Source: Putridiphycobacter roseus (GTDB taxonomy: Bacteria; Bacteroidota; Bacteroidia; Flavobacteriales_D; Crocinitomicaceae). From it: DNA of 64,000 bases. The stretch lies in contig NZ_QKSB01000001.1 of assembly GCF_003234935.1 (NCBI RefSeq), positions 124,001 through 188,000 of the forward strand, read 5' to 3'. Shown here piece by piece: positions 10,042 to 21,730 of this stretch (positions are counted from its first letter, which is position 1; each line of letters starts with the position of its first letter). The notes beneath the pieces were generated by a model. It ran no database searches. It saw nothing but the letters and a program-made list of their open reading frames with translations, and was not told where the DNA came from. The position numbers and the translations under genes were made by a program.

Positions 10042-10170
10042 GTCTTAATATTTCCTTCTTAATGAGCTACAACTATTACACGCTAAACCACTTTATAAAC
10101 TTACTTATAAGCCGTTCTAATACCGCTTATTCCTTCTAATTGCACACCAATACCATAGGCGTTAAGACAT

Positions 10171-10203
10171 AAAAAAAGGAGCATGTAAACATGCTCCTTT
10201 TTT
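10171..10203 (-). terminator. Terminator of the BNR/propeller T9SS gene
   Basis: The stem GGAGCATG / CATGCTCC is flanked by A7 and T6, so it can work in both directions. It sits 28 bases past the stop of the minus-strand gene and backs up the thiolase terminator. Confidence 0.85.
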
Positions 10204-10231
10204 ATAAAATATATTTTAAAACAACAATTAC

Positions 10232-13200
10232 TTATTGTTTCACAAATTTAGTTGTCTCTACTTGATCATTTACGAGTAATCTTACTAAGTAAGTTCCTTT
10301 AGCCAATTGATCAGTTCCAATTTGAAGGGTATTATTTCCTTCATTTAAACTAATTTGTTCTAAGTTCAATACTAACTTACCAGTTAAACTGTAAACTTTT
10401 ACCGAACCTTTTCCTGCAAGGTTTGCTTCAAAAGAAATAGTAGCATTATTCACCACTGGATTTGGATACAATTTCAATCCTAAAACAGATTTTGTTATAT
10501 CCGTATTGTCTTTGGTATCAGGTACTGCTAAATATTCATCAGTTGTCCAAATACCTCTACCATGTGTTCCAATAAAAATTTGTCCTGGCTTACGATCACC
10601 TTCATCCCAAGTTCTCCAGTTTTGGATAATATCAAATATAGGAGTTGTTCCAAATTCTGCATCACAGAATTCATAAGAACCACCACCATTTTCACTTCTA
10701 AATAAGCCAAACTCTGTTCCTACAAAAATGATATTCGGATCATTTCTATCCATTAAAACAGAAAGACAAGGCATACTTGGAATATTACCAGAAATAGAAG
10801 TAAATGTTGGACTCGCACCGGTAGCATTAATTGATTTTCTTACTTTTCCAGTTCCACCAAAACCACCTAAACTAATCATCACTAAATCCGGATCCACTTT
10901 ATCTACAGAAATTCCAGTAATTGGAACTGTAAAGCTTCCTATTAATTCAAAAGTAGTTTGTGTGTTAGGATGATTCCAATTAATTAAACTGTCTTCGATA
11001 TTTCCATCCGCCGTTCCTAAAACTGGGTTAGGAGAATAAACATCATTTAAACCACTTAATCTATATAAAAAACCTGAAGTAGTTCCCACATATAAATGAT
11101 TTCCATCTTTAGAAAACTCCATTTGATTTACTTGACCTGATATTCCGCCACCTGCTTGAATAAAACCATCATGAGAAGCAGAAAATCTTAACGCATTCCT
11201 AGTCAACCATAAACCTTCACCACTACCTAATCCAAAGGCCAACCAAGATTGGTAAGGATCTGTGATCACAATTGTATCCCAGCTAATGTTCTCTAAGAAA
11301 TCATATAAGCCCATATCTACAATTTCACCTGGCTCACCAGGATTCGTTCCAAAATAATGATTTGCAACTTTCATAGAATCGACACCAACTAAAACACCAT
11401 CAACTAACAATGTATCTCCAATACTTACACCTGAAACTCCAGTAGCATAATATTGACTATAAGTAGTACCATATAAGTTTACGGTATTAAGGATTAATCC
11501 ACTAGTTTCATATACAATAGTATCTTCAATAGTTAAGGCGCTATTCGCATACAATGAATCTTGAAAAGTAATTTGTTCGGTTACAGTATATGTAATAGAT
11601 TGTTGACTTGTTTCAGAAGGCACTTCAATCACTTCTCCAACGCTTAAATTTTCAACTGGAGAGTATCTAATTGTATCTTTTGAATTGACATCATTTGGAT
11701 TTTCATACAATTCAATTTTTGTATAAAAAGAACCTAAAGAATTGGATAAATCACCAGGTGTACCAAAGGCAGCTGGAATATTTGAAGCAGAATATGCAGA
11801 AGTATTAAAACCTCTATCTCCAGAACGATAAACAGCACCATAATAAATAGTAGAAAATATAACATCTCTATTCATAAACGACATAGCACAAGAAAAACCA
11901 TCACCACCATTTACACGGTCATGTTCTTGGTAAGTGTGATTATCATGATAATTTGCTTGTGTACCGTTATCCTGTGCTCCACCCATTACATCTCCGTGAG
12001 CGGAAGAAGAAATAGCATAAAACTGCGTCACATTATAACCTCTATTTGCTTCTCTAAAAGAATTTCCTTGATCATCAGAATAAAAAATACCTCCATCATT
12101 ACCTAACCATAATCTTCCTTGAGAATCCCATTTCATTTCATGTTGATCGGAATGTACATACAATTCACTTGTGGCACCAAAAAAGCCACCTGATCGTTCT
12201 TCCCAACTACCAGTCATTTCTTTACCCCAAACATTTATACCACCAAGTAAACAAGTAGTAGGATCTCCTTTAACTACTGAAATAATTTGGTCGTATTCAC
12301 CCTGACCTTGACCTCCTGAATTAAAAGGAGAAAAAGAACCTGGAGCTTGCGTATTTGCTGGTGCAATTTCTTCCCAAATAATTCCATTATTTTTTGACAT
12401 GTAAACCCCTGCCAAACTTCCGCCGCTAGACATGGAAGCAAAAACATAATATTTACCATCTACTTTTTCGTGTGAAATAGCATACTCTACTCTAGATTTA
12501 CCACCTGGCACTTCAGTAGAACCATTCCCCCAAACAGAAGTCCAAGTACTACCTCCATCTTCAGAAACATAAGTTCTATTAGATGAGAAAGACCCAACCG
12601 CTACAGTACCATCATTTGAAAAAGATAATGCAGAACAAACACCATTTATGGAAGGAGCTGCATCCGTTAAAGTACTTCCTGAATATTTTATTAAACCATC
12701 ACTACAAGCAATAAAAACATCATTTCCTTTAGAAACAACTTCATTAACAAAAGAATAATTCTCTGTACCTGCAATTAAAGAAAAAGTTAATCCGGCATCA
12801 TTCGAAAAGAATACACCACCGCCATTCATACCTGAATTTTGATTTCCTCCGAATCCTTCTTCAGAATGTCCTGTTCCTACATAAATATTTCCATTCTCTG
12901 TTTGACACATAGATGAAATACCATAATTCACATCATAGCCTTCTACCTTTTTCCAAACATTCCCTCTGTTGGTAGACTTAAATAAGCCACCTGAAACAGA
13001 ACCTGCATATATTAATTTATCATTGTCTTTATCTATTAAAATAGCACGCGTTCTACCACCAACATTATCTGGACCATGGTCCTTGAATCCAATATTAGCA
13101 CGTTGTCCAGAGTTACTCATTGCTTTGACTTCTAGCTTAGCACGTTTGTAATCTTCAGGACTAACCACACCAGTATCGTAATTTTTCAATAACATTTGGT

Positions 13201-13357
13201 AGTATTCGAAAGCACCGTGTATACCTTGTTCAGCTTGTGAGGACACAATTTCCCTGCTTTCATAAACACCTGACTTACCTGTGCTTGCCATTAAAAACAA
13301 AGAAGCAGCAACGAATGATGCGCCAATTGTACCTAACAATATTTTTTTACTTTTCAT
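10232..13357 (-). CDS. T9SS type-A secreted protein with sortilin/BNR-type beta-propeller repeats
   Basis: This 1,041-residue protein has an N-terminal hydrophobic signal (residues 4-26). A region beginning near 90 (NVGGRTRAILID) contains repeated BNR/VPS10-like blades such as STNRGNVWKKVEG, SNDAGLTFS, SEDGGSTWTSVWG, SKNNGIIWEEI and SENGGGSYEF. Asp-box type S-x-D/N-x-G-x-T/x-W signatures recur. An insert of about 190 residues (about 500-690) interrupts the propeller. The C-terminus (LKLYPNPVVNNATISF) is a type-A sorting domain. Related proteins are annotated as glycosyl hydrolase (BNR) or xyloglucanase-like, but I see no catalytic pair, so an enzyme role is not claimed. The gene stands alone between two terminators. 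Confidence 0.85.
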   Translation of the reverse strand: MKSKKILLGTIGASFVAASLFLMASTGKSGVYESREIVSSQAEQGIHGAFEYYQMLLKNYDTGVVSPEDYKRAKLEVKAMSNSGQRANIGFKDHGPDNVGGRTRAILIDKDNDKLIYAGSVSGGLFKSTNRGNVWKKVEGYDVNYGISSMCQTENGNIYVGTGHSEEGFGGNQNSGMNGGGVFFSNDAGLTFSLIAGTENYSFVNEVVSKGNDVFIACSDGLIKYSGSTLTDAAPSINGVCSALSFSNDGTVAVGSFSSNRTYVSEDGGSTWTSVWGNGSTEVPGGKSRVEYAISHEKVDGKYYVFASMSSGGSLAGVYMSKNNGIIWEEIAPANTQAPGSFSPFNSGGQGQGEYDQIISVVKGDPTTCLLGGINVWGKEMTGSWEERSGGFFGATSELYVHSDQHEMKWDSQGRLWLGNDGGIFYSDDQGNSFREANRGYNVTQFYAISSSAHGDVMGGAQDNGTQANYHDNHTYQEHDRVNGGDGFSCAMSFMNRDVIFSTIYYGAVYRSGDRGFNTSAYSASNIPAAFGTPGDLSNSLGSFYTKIELYENPNDVNSKDTIRYSPVENLSVGEVIEVPSETSQQSITYTVTEQITFQDSLYANSALTIEDTIVYETSGLILNTVNLYGTTYSQYYATGVSGVSIGDTLLVDGVLVGVDSMKVANHYFGTNPGEPGEIVDMGLYDFLENISWDTIVITDPYQSWLAFGLGSGEGLWLTRNALRFSASHDGFIQAGGGISGQVNQMEFSKDGNHLYVGTTSGFLYRLSGLNDVYSPNPVLGTADGNIEDSLINWNHPNTQTTFELIGSFTVPITGISVDKVDPDLVMISLGGFGGTGKVRKSINATGASPTFTSISGNIPSMPCLSVLMDRNDPNIIFVGTEFGLFRSENGGGSYEFCDAEFGTTPIFDIIQNWRTWDEGDRKPGQIFIGTHGRGIWTTDEYLAVPDTKDNTDITKSVLGLKLYPNPVVNNATISFEANLAGKGSVKVYSLTGKLVLNLEQISLNEGNNTLQIGTDQLAKGTYLVRLLVNDQVETTKFVKQ

Positions 13358-13477
13358 ATTCTCTTCTTTTTTGAATATCTTTATTTGAGCGATAAATATA
13401 CAACAAACTTCTTTAAATTTATTGTATTATTTTAACTTTTATTTAACAAAACAATGCAATAATTTACAGGTCCAACT

Positions 13478-14332
13478 TTAAAACAAGTGTTTTTCTGCAT
13501 GGTACGAAGAACGCACTAAAGGACCACTTTCTACATACCTAAAACCTTTTTCTAAAGCGAACTGTCTATACTCTTCAAATTTTTCTGGCGTTACAAATTC
13601 GGCAACCGGTAAATGCTTCGGAGTAGGCTGTAAGTACTGCCCCATTGTAAGAATATCACAATTAACTTGGGCCAAATCAGTAATAGTTTCTAAAATTTCA
13701 TCTTCTGTTTCCCCTAAACCAAGCATAATACCTGACTTAGTTTTCATACCTCCTTTTTTCAAACGCATGAGTACCTCCAAACTTCTATCATATTTTGCTT
13801 GAATTCTAACTTGTTTGGTTAAGCGACGAACCGTTTCCAAATTATGAGAAACAATGTTTGGTGCAATCGCAATAATTCTATTTAAATTATCCCATTTTCC
13901 TCCAAAATCAGGAATCAGTGTTTCCATGGTTGTACCTGGCGACTTTTCACGGATAGCTTCCACCGTTTTAACCCATATAATAGAACCACCGTCTTCAAGA
14001 TCATCTCTATCTACAGAAGTAATTACGGCATGTTTCACCCCCATTAATCGCACAGAATCTGCTACTTTAGTAGGTTCTAATAAATCTGCTGCTAAAGGTT
14101 TTCCTGTTTTCACGGCACAAAAGCCACAAGATCTTGTGCAAATATTTCCTAAAATCATAAAGGTTGCTGTTCCTTCTCCCCAACACTCCCCCATATTTGG
14201 ACAGCTGCCACTTTCACAAATGGTATGTAGTTTATGCTCGTCGACTAAGCCACGTACTTTTTTATAATTTTCGCCTGTTGGCAGCTTAACTCTTAACCAT
14301 TTCGGTTTCTTGATTCTTTCTGCTATTTCCAT
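13478..14332 (-). CDS. lipA: Lipoyl synthase LipA
   Basis: This 284-residue radical-SAM enzyme inserts two sulfurs into protein-bound octanoyl groups to make lipoyl cofactors for 2-oxoacid dehydrogenases and glycine cleavage. The auxiliary 4Fe-4S cluster that donates sulfur is held by Cys39, Cys44 and Cys50. The SAM-binding cluster is held by Cys65, Cys69 and Cys72 (CTRSCGFC). The family-specific RSSY motif is near the C-terminus and ligates the auxiliary cluster through its serine. The gene follows a small outer-membrane-like gene with a 2-base gap, so they share a transcript, although no functional link is evident. Confidence 0.97.
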   Translation of the reverse strand: MEIAERIKKPKWLRVKLPTGENYKKVRGLVDEHKLHTICESGSCPNMGECWGEGTATFMILGNICTRSCGFCAVKTGKPLAADLLEPTKVADSVRLMGVKHAVITSVDRDDLEDGGSIIWVKTVEAIREKSPGTTMETLIPDFGGKWDNLNRIIAIAPNIVSHNLETVRRLTKQVRIQAKYDRSLEVLMRLKKGGMKTKSGIMLGLGETEDEILETITDLAQVNCDILTMGQYLQPTPKHLPVAEFVTPEKFEEYRQFALEKGFRYVESGPLVRSSYHAEKHLF

Positions 14333-14334
14333 TG

Positions 14335-15060
14335 TTAAAATCTATTGCCTAATTCAAATTGAATATATAGACTGGTAAATAATTTGTAGTTTGCACTACC
14401 ATATATTATTGGCACTTCTCTTGCCGGAAAGTAATCCACCAAAAAGCCTATTTCTCCGCCACTAATGCCATCTTTTTCTTTAGAAAAATTAAAGTTCAAT
14501 CCAGTCCTTTGGTGTATCCCCAGTTCCAATTTTGATTGGCCAATTCCCTTGAACCAATTTGATTTACCTTCAATTACATTGAACCAATGCACCTCAGGGT
14601 CATACCTTTCTGATGTTGTAAAATTTTGAAAACCTGTCTGTTTTGAAATCTCCAAATAAACTGGTTTTAATAGACCTATAGATGGGCCAAGCTTCCATTT
14701 TAACTCTATCTGAATCCCGTTTTCCCGAACAGCTTCAAATAATTTTAAATTACCCCCAATAGCCGGTCTAAACACCAAAAATGAATTAATCTTTCTATAA
14801 TAGTAAGTTCTAGCGGGGGTTAACGTAGCACTTCTAAATTCTTTTTTATGGTGTATATTTGAAACTTGAAGGCTTAAGGTATGGTGGTATTTATATACTT
14901 TTTGTTTTGATAATTCACCATAAAGCCCCCAACCTTTGGTATTAAAATGCAGTCCTACACTGTAGGAATTCCTATACAATTTATCATACTCATTTTCTTC
15001 CAATTCCTGAACAATTCCAAAATAGGGCAAAAAACATAAAAGGAGGATCATTTTTTTCAC
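14335..15060 (-). CDS. Uncharacterised outer-membrane beta-barrel-like protein
   Basis: I do not recognise a named family. The 241-residue product has a short N-terminal signal ([12 protein letters not shown]) and then alternating aromatic/polar segments (for example [18 protein letters not shown]), ending in an aromatic residue (LGNRF). That pattern fits a small outer-membrane barrel. The ORF opens with GTG at 15060; an in-frame ATG is 9 bases further on. A TATTTTTG box ends 4 bases before the GTG, so either the mRNA is leaderless from GTG or it has a 9-base leader to ATG. It is co-transcribed with lipA. Confidence 0.7.
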   Translation of the reverse strand: MKKMILLLCFLPYFGIVQELEENEYDKLYRNSYSVGLHFNTKGWGLYGELSKQKVYKYHHTLSLQVSNIHHKKEFRSATLTPARTYYYRKINSFLVFRPAIGGNLKLFEAVRENGIQIELKWKLGPSIGLLKPVYLEISKQTGFQNFTTSERYDPEVHWFNVIEGKSNWFKGIGQSKLELGIHQRTGLNFNFSKEKDGISGGEIGFLVDYFPAREVPIIYGSANYKLFTSLYIQFELGNRF

Positions 15061-15064
15061 AACA

Positions 15065-15072
15065 CAAAAATA
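15065..15072 (-). promoter_or_regulatory. -7 box of the outer-membrane-protein/lipA transcript
   Basis: TATTTTTG on the minus strand lies 4 bases from the GTG start. The best -33 candidate is TTTG at 15100-15097, with a long 24-base spacer. Confidence 0.5.
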
Positions 15073-15095
15073 GGGATTATTTTTTCAACCTAATA

Positions 15096-15860
15096 TCAAA
15101 GTTCAAATAATAGGGTTGAAAAAAAAGGATATTTAACTTCCATCAATGTTAGTCCGTTTGCTGGCGCCGATTTACCTGCGCAATCTCTGTCTTTTGACAA
15201 GATCACTGCTTCAAACTCATCTAATGTCATTCTTTTTGCACCAACTTCAATTAGCGTTCCCACTATTGCACGTACCATATTTCTCAAAAATCGATTGGCG
15301 GAAATGGTAAAAACCATTTGTTCTCCTATTTGTTCCCACTGGGCCTGTCTGACCGTACAAATAAAGTTATTGACATTGGTACTTACTTTGCTAAATGCCT
15401 CAAAATCTCTGTGATTTAACAAAGTACTTGCGGCTTCATTCATTAATTGAATATCCAGCGTTTCATAACAATACCAAGAAGTATCTTTAATAAAGGGGTT
15501 TTTAAAATGATGTAAGTAATATTTATAAGTACGGTCTGTTGCATTATACCTTGTATGTGCCTTTTCGTGTACTTCAAAAACATCTAAAATCACAATGGCT
15601 TTTGGCAACATATGATTTAACTTAAATATAAAATGTCGAATATCCAGGATCTCAGGATAGTCCATATGCATATAATAATGCTGGGCATGCACGCCTGCAT
15701 CTGTTCTTCCGCAACCAATAATTTTAATTGGATTATTGCGATTCAATTTGGTTAAATTGTCTTGTAATTCCTGTTGAATTGTATGTGCATTCGGTTGAAT
15801 TTGCCAACCCGAATAATTTTTCCCCAAATAAGACAACTCTACAAAATATCTTTTTTTCAT
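15096..15860 (-). CDS. truA: tRNA pseudouridine synthase A
   Basis: This 254-residue enzyme makes pseudouridine at positions 38-40 of the tRNA anticodon arm. Catalytic Asp54 lies in the invariant GRTDAGVHA motif, and the N-terminal YLGKNYSGWQIQPN and the late RFLRNMVRAIVGTLI signature are present. The length is normal. The ATG start is 5 bases downstream of a TAATTTTG box, another leaderless candidate. The neighbouring phosphatase gene ends 44 bases upstream on the same strand. Confidence 0.96.
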   Translation of the reverse strand: MKKRYFVELSYLGKNYSGWQIQPNAHTIQQELQDNLTKLNRNNPIKIIGCGRTDAGVHAQHYYMHMDYPEILDIRHFIFKLNHMLPKAIVILDVFEVHEKAHTRYNATDRTYKYYLHHFKNPFIKDTSWYCYETLDIQLMNEAASTLLNHRDFEAFSKVSTNVNNFICTVRQAQWEQIGEQMVFTISANRFLRNMVRAIVGTLIEVGAKRMTLDEFEAVILSKDRDCAGKSAPANGLTLMEVKYPFFSTLLFEL

Positions 15861-15865
15861 TGGGC

Positions 15866-15873
15866 CAAAATTA
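15866..15873 (-). promoter_or_regulatory. -7 box of truA
   Basis: TAATTTTG on the minus strand, 5 bases before the ATG. No convincing -33 element is seen, so this is a weaker call. Confidence 0.4.
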
Positions 15874-15904
15874 CGTATTTGATTTGTGAAAAGATAGATT
15901 TTTT

Positions 15905-17389
15905 TTAAATTCTAATCCCCATTATACACACATCATCTATCTGCTCTAAATCTCCTTTCCAAATGTTAAAGACGTCTAACAACATGTCTTTTTGCAATTC
16001 CATTTCATCTGAAGCCAAATCTAACAAGAGTTCTCTGAGTTGATTGTATTTGAACTTTTTTTGCTTCGGACCGCCAAATTGGTCGGCATACCCGTCAGTA
16101 AACAAATAAATACAATCATTTTTATTCAACTTCACATGATGCGAGTCAAATGGTGCCTGCACTACAAATCGTCCTACAGGCTGCTTATTACCAGGTAAAA
16201 TCTTTAAGGAATTATTGGAAATGATGTACAATGGATTATAAGCTCCGGCAAAACTTAATTCATGTGTCTTCAAGTTCAATTTGCACAATGCGATATCCAT
16301 TCCATCATTGATGTCCTGACCGCCTTTAGTCAAAAAATGAATGACTTTTTTTCTAACTTCATCTAATATTTCGCCTGTATCCGCATTTGGATTTTCGTGA
16401 ATAGTGTTATTCAATGCATTGGAACAAATAATGGTTAAAATTGAACCTGGAACACCATGCCCCGTACAATCAGCAACAGCAAAATATATCACATCTCCTC
16501 TTCTTTCCATCCAATAAAAATCACCTGCCACCACATCTTTGGGTAAGTGCAATACAAATCCATCTTGAAAACAATGTTTAAATTCCTTTTCAGAAGGCAA
16601 CATGGCATTTTGTATTTTTAAAGCATAACGAATTGAATCCATGATGTCTTTATTTTTCATTTCAATGGTCCTTTTCTGATAGGCCAATAAGACTTTTTGC
16701 TGATAGTCTTCATTTAAAATTTTTCTCGCATAAAACAGTAAAAAAACGACCAAAAACAAAATAACGAGCACGACTATTACCGCTTTTTCAACAAAATGAC
16801 TCCAAACTTCTTTATTAAATTTCGTAAATTCAATATCCGCCTCAAGAATACCAACTACATTTCCTTGTTTATTTTTTATTGGGTGAAATGCCGAAATCCA
16901 TTCTCCATTTTCAGAATTGTACTTTGGAATAACCCCTCCTCTTTTAAGGTTTTTAAATAAGGCTTCTGGCGGATTAGAATAAGTATTATTAAAGTCAATA
17001 AAATCATCAGATCGCACGACATACTTGAAGGTGTTATTACTGGGTTCATACACCAATGTGTAAATGGGTGAATTCAACTCATTTTCTTTTGCTGCTCTTC
17101 TTAATAATTTATTTAATGTCCGGTAAGCATCATCCTGCGCAATGATAGCCCCCTCTTTTTCTGTTTTATACTTTTCGTATAATTCAGCATGCAGATCTCC
17201 GTCAACCTCAATGGCCAATGTATTTACAATTGCTGATAATTTATCATATTGACTTTTCTCTTGCAAGGTAAGTTCAGAATAATAAGAAAAAAGCAAGAAA
17301 AAGGTCGTAATAAGAATCAAACACACGTATATGATAAACATGATTCGAGTCGCAAGATTCTTTAAAATTTTATTGACTAAATTACTCAC
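15905..17389 (-). CDS. Membrane sensor with SpoIIE-type PP2C phosphatase domain
   Basis: The 494-residue product has one membrane segment near 17-34, an extracytoplasmic domain (about 40-200) resembling small-molecule sensor folds, and a second membrane segment (203-220). A coiled linker ends in the common Bacteroidota sequence SIRYALKIQNAMLP, and a PP2C/SpoIIE domain covers about 278-494. Metal-binding residues are visible at Asp290 (VVAGDFYW) and Asp307 (VADCTGHGVPG), with DGMDIAL, FTDGYADQFGG and IDDVCIMG further on. Such enzymes dephosphorylate anti-anti-sigma or other regulators; no partner gene is adjacent. The annotated start is GTG. The next Met (residue 17) would begin right at the membrane helix, so the GTG is preferred but unproven. 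Confidence 0.85.
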   Translation of the reverse strand: MSNLVNKILKNLATRIMFIIYVCLILITTFFLLFSYYSELTLQEKSQYDKLSAIVNTLAIEVDGDLHAELYEKYKTEKEGAIIAQDDAYRTLNKLLRRAAKENELNSPIYTLVYEPSNNTFKYVVRSDDFIDFNNTYSNPPEALFKNLKRGGVIPKYNSENGEWISAFHPIKNKQGNVVGILEADIEFTKFNKEVWSHFVEKAVIVVLVILFLVVFLLFYARKILNEDYQQKVLLAYQKRTIEMKNKDIMDSIRYALKIQNAMLPSEKEFKHCFQDGFVLHLPKDVVAGDFYWMERRGDVIYFAVADCTGHGVPGSILTIICSNALNNTIHENPNADTGEILDEVRKKVIHFLTKGGQDINDGMDIALCKLNLKTHELSFAGAYNPLYIISNNSLKILPGNKQPVGRFVVQAPFDSHHVKLNKNDCIYLFTDGYADQFGGPKQKKFKYNQLRELLLDLASDEMELQKDMLLDVFNIWKGDLEQIDDVCIMGIRI

Positions 17390-17473
17390 AATAGGAAGGG
17401 ATGATTTTTATGAATCCGCAACGAATGATTCAATTGCTTCAATTATCTTTATGCAATAAATGTACAAAAATTA

Positions 17474-17971
17474 ATGAAGAAAATTGGATTATTATCAGAC
17501 ACCCATGGATATTTGGATCCCAAAATTTATAACTATTTTAAAGACGTAGATGAAATTTGGCATGCTGGGGATGTTGGAGACATGTCTGTAATTGACGAAC
17601 TGGAAGCCTTTAAACCTGTAAAAGGTGTTTTTGGCAATATTGACAGTAACAAAATAAGGAGCGCATGGCCCGAACATTTAGTTTTTGAATGTGAGAATAA
17701 AAAAGTACTCATTTCTCACATTGGTGGAAAACCAGGAAAGTATCGCAAAGACTCTTATCCTATGATCAAAAAACACCAACCCGATATTTTTGTTTGTGGT
17801 CATTCGCATATTTTATTGGTTCAATTCGACAAAGGCATCAATGCTTTATGGCTAAACCCTGGTGCTTGTGGGAAGTATGGTTTTCACAAAGTATCTACCT
17901 TATTACGGTTTGAAATTGACGGGGACAAAATTCAAAACATGGAGGTCATTGAATTGAATAAACGTGCTTAA
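17474..17971 (+). CDS. YfcE/MJ0936-type metallophosphoesterase
   Basis: This 165-residue calcineurin-like phosphoesterase has the full set of metal ligands: Asp9 and His11 (SDTHG), Asp33 (AGDVGD), Asn55 (GNID), a His in LISHIGG, and GHSH. The length and the terminal LNPGACG signature fit the YfcE family of small cytoplasmic phosphodiesterases, whose physiological substrate is usually unknown. It is transcribed divergently from the phosphatase gene. Its last 69 bases overlap, on the other strand, the end of a decayed surface-protein gene. Confidence 0.92.
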   Translation: MKKIGLLSDTHGYLDPKIYNYFKDVDEIWHAGDVGDMSVIDELEAFKPVKGVFGNIDSNKIRSAWPEHLVFECENKKVLISHIGGKPGKYRKDSYPMIKKHQPDIFVCGHSHILLVQFDKGINALWLNPGACGKYGFHKVSTLLRFEIDGDKIQNMEVIELNKRA

Positions 17972-18439
17972 ATTATCGCTCCCTACATCTACCCAAGTAA
18001 TTCCAACATCTGTGCTGTCTTCGACACTTTGAGAGGTGAGAAATCGTGCACCATACTGCGCAAACTGAAGAATAGGTGCAGCAATACCTGTTAAATTAAT
18101 TGGCATTGTAAATTCAAGTGTAAATGGTCCATTTTGAATTACATCTCCCGCAATATTAGTATCGTCATTCACAAACCTCGCAAAATCACCAGTAGTACCC
18201 ATATTGGAACTATTATTAAAATAAAAACCATTCGTTGTAGCACCTAACGGCCAACCAATCAGATGCAATACTAAAATCATTGCTCCAAACAACATCTCCT
18301 GCCGCCCTATTTTGACAGGGAAAAGACATAGCTCCTTGCACTTTATCTGTATTTATTTAATATGGGCAATAGGAAAATTTTGACTGATGGCAGATAAACA
18401 CATCACTACACTTAAACCAAGAAATAGATAAATTTTCAT
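17903..18439 (-). pseudogene. Decayed T9SS-type exported protein gene
   Basis: An intact signal peptide (MKIYLFLGLSVVMCLSAIS) starts at 18439 and runs into a stop at 18353. A second frame then reads INTDKVQGAMSFP ... GDVVWSNDFSIASDWLAV (down to about 18250). A third stretch, back in the first frame, gives FYFNNSSNMGTTGDFARFVND and on to about 17975. This is one protein broken by two frameshifts and cut off before any sorting domain. The DVVWSNDFS pattern is typical of Bacteroidota secreted proteins. The remaining open stretch (codons from 18295) should not be read as a functional gene. Confidence 0.7.
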
Positions 18440-18494
18440 TCGTCTAAAATTCCCTTAAAAACAAGATAAAACATTCATTTCAAACTCTTTTCAA

Positions 18495-18530
18495 TAAAAA
18501 AAAGGCAGTCTTACAAAGTAAGACTGCCTT
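18495..18530 (-). terminator. Terminator of the carA-eno transcript
   Basis: A 13-bp stem (AAGGCAGTCTTAC / GTAAGACTGCCTT) with a 3-base loop is followed on the minus strand by a T8 run, 29 bases after the eno stop. Confidence 0.9.
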
Positions 18531-18558
18531 AAATAAAGTTGAAATTATTAATTTAAGA

Positions 18559-20950
<2,392 letters not shown>

Positions 20951-20964
20951 AAAGAATTTTTTTA

Positions 20965-20972
20965 CAAAGTTA
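20965..20972 (-). promoter_or_regulatory. -7 box of carA-eno
   Basis: TAACTTTG on the minus strand, 14 bases before the carA ATG and downstream of the rplQ terminator. The -33 element is weak. Confidence 0.5.
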
Positions 20973-21015
20973 AAAGAAGCGCGTTAAAATTAAGCGAATG
21001 TTTATAATTTGTTGA

Positions 21016-21051
21016 AATAAAAAAAGGGATAATGAAACATTATCCCTTTTT
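21016..21051 (-). terminator. Terminator after rplQ
   Basis: The stem AAGGGATAATG / CATTATCCCTT with a 3-base loop lies 19 bases past the rplQ stop, with a T run on the minus strand. It closes the ribosomal block. Confidence 0.9.
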
Positions 21052-21069
21052 ATCTAGCGTTTGCTAAAT

Positions 21070-21516
21070 TTATTCTTCTTCAGACTTATCAGCAGTAGCG
21101 GCTTTACCACCTCTTCTTGATCTTCTAGTTTTCTTAGCAGAATCATTTCCGTAAATTTCGTTATAATCTACTAATTCGATCAAACACATTTCTGCATTAT
21201 CCCCTAATCTATTACCCGTTCTGATGATTCTAGTATAACCACCTGGACGATCAGCAATTTTAGGTGCAATCTCTCTGAACAATTCAGTTACAGCATACTT
21301 GTCTTTTAAATATCTAAAAGCAGTTCTTCTGTTATGCGTTGTATCCGTTTTTGATTTCGTCAAAATTGGTTCCACAAACAATCTTAAAGCTTTTGCTTTT
21401 GCTACTGTTGTGTTAATTTTTTTATGCTCAATTAATGAACAAGCCATATTAGCTAGCATTGCTTTTCTGTGTGCAACTTTTCTACCTAAGTGGTTAAATT
21501 TCTTACCGTGTCTCAT
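21070..21516 (-). CDS. rplQ: 50S ribosomal protein bL17
   Basis: 148 residues. The conserved N-terminus ([20 protein letters not shown]) binds near the polypeptide exit tunnel. The last 25 or so residues form a charged extension ([21 protein letters not shown] minus its last residue) beyond the length of the E. coli protein. It is separated from rpoA by 214 bases containing a hairpin and a promoter box, unlike the tight rpoA-rplQ junction of many bacteria. Confidence 0.97.
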   Translation of the reverse strand: MRHGKKFNHLGRKVAHRKAMLANMACSLIEHKKINTTVAKAKALRLFVEPILTKSKTDTTHNRRTAFRYLKDKYAVTELFREIAPKIADRPGGYTRIIRTGNRLGDNAEMCLIELVDYNEIYGNDSAKKTRRSRRGGKAATADKSEEE

Positions 21517-21639
21517 TGTCTTTTAATTTTCATTCAAACCTGCTATAGTACTTGAATGTTGTTTATATTAAACTTTACCTTAATCTTTTATGATTCCCGC
21601 ACAAGGATTTTGGGAAGCTTTGTTACTTTTAAAAGTGTA

Positions 21640-21647
21640 CAAAGATA
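21640..21647 (-). promoter_or_regulatory. -7 box of a separate rplQ promoter
   Basis: TATCTTTG on the minus strand predicts a start near 21634 and an rplQ leader of about 117 bases. No good -33 match is present, as the nearest TTG is 24 bases away. Confidence 0.45.
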
Positions 21648-21663
21648 ATAATTTTTTTAAAAT

Positions 21664-21694
21664 AAGAATCTCAACCGTTAAGATTGAGATTCTT
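21664..21694 (-). terminator. Hairpin after rpoA, probable terminator
   Basis: The 11-bp perfect stem AAGAATCTCAA / TTGAGATTCTT lies 37 bases past the rpoA stop and is followed on the minus strand by ATTTT. The T run is short, so termination may be partial. Confidence 0.6.
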
Positions 21695-21730
21695 TTATTT
21701 TTTTTAGTAATCCTAAGCTTTCGCTTTGAC

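Noticed and set aside
10042..10168. GTCTTAA/TTAAGAC 7-bp inverted repeat flanking the thiolase-BNR spacer
   Set aside because: Short AT-rich arms 114 bases apart with no conserved content between them; likely chance.
10232..13357. Calling the BNR protein a glycoside hydrolase or sialidase
   Set aside because: Asp-box-like blades are present but no catalytic residues can be identified, so only a propeller-type surface protein is claimed.
13854..14267. A 137-residue plus-strand frame inside lipA
   Set aside because: Antisense shadow of an intact lipA with all Cys motifs; no start signal or known domain.
17903..18295. An open frame of 130 residues read as a gene
   Set aside because: It is the distal part of a broken gene whose signal peptide and proximal part lie in other frames, and it overlaps the phosphoesterase antisense.
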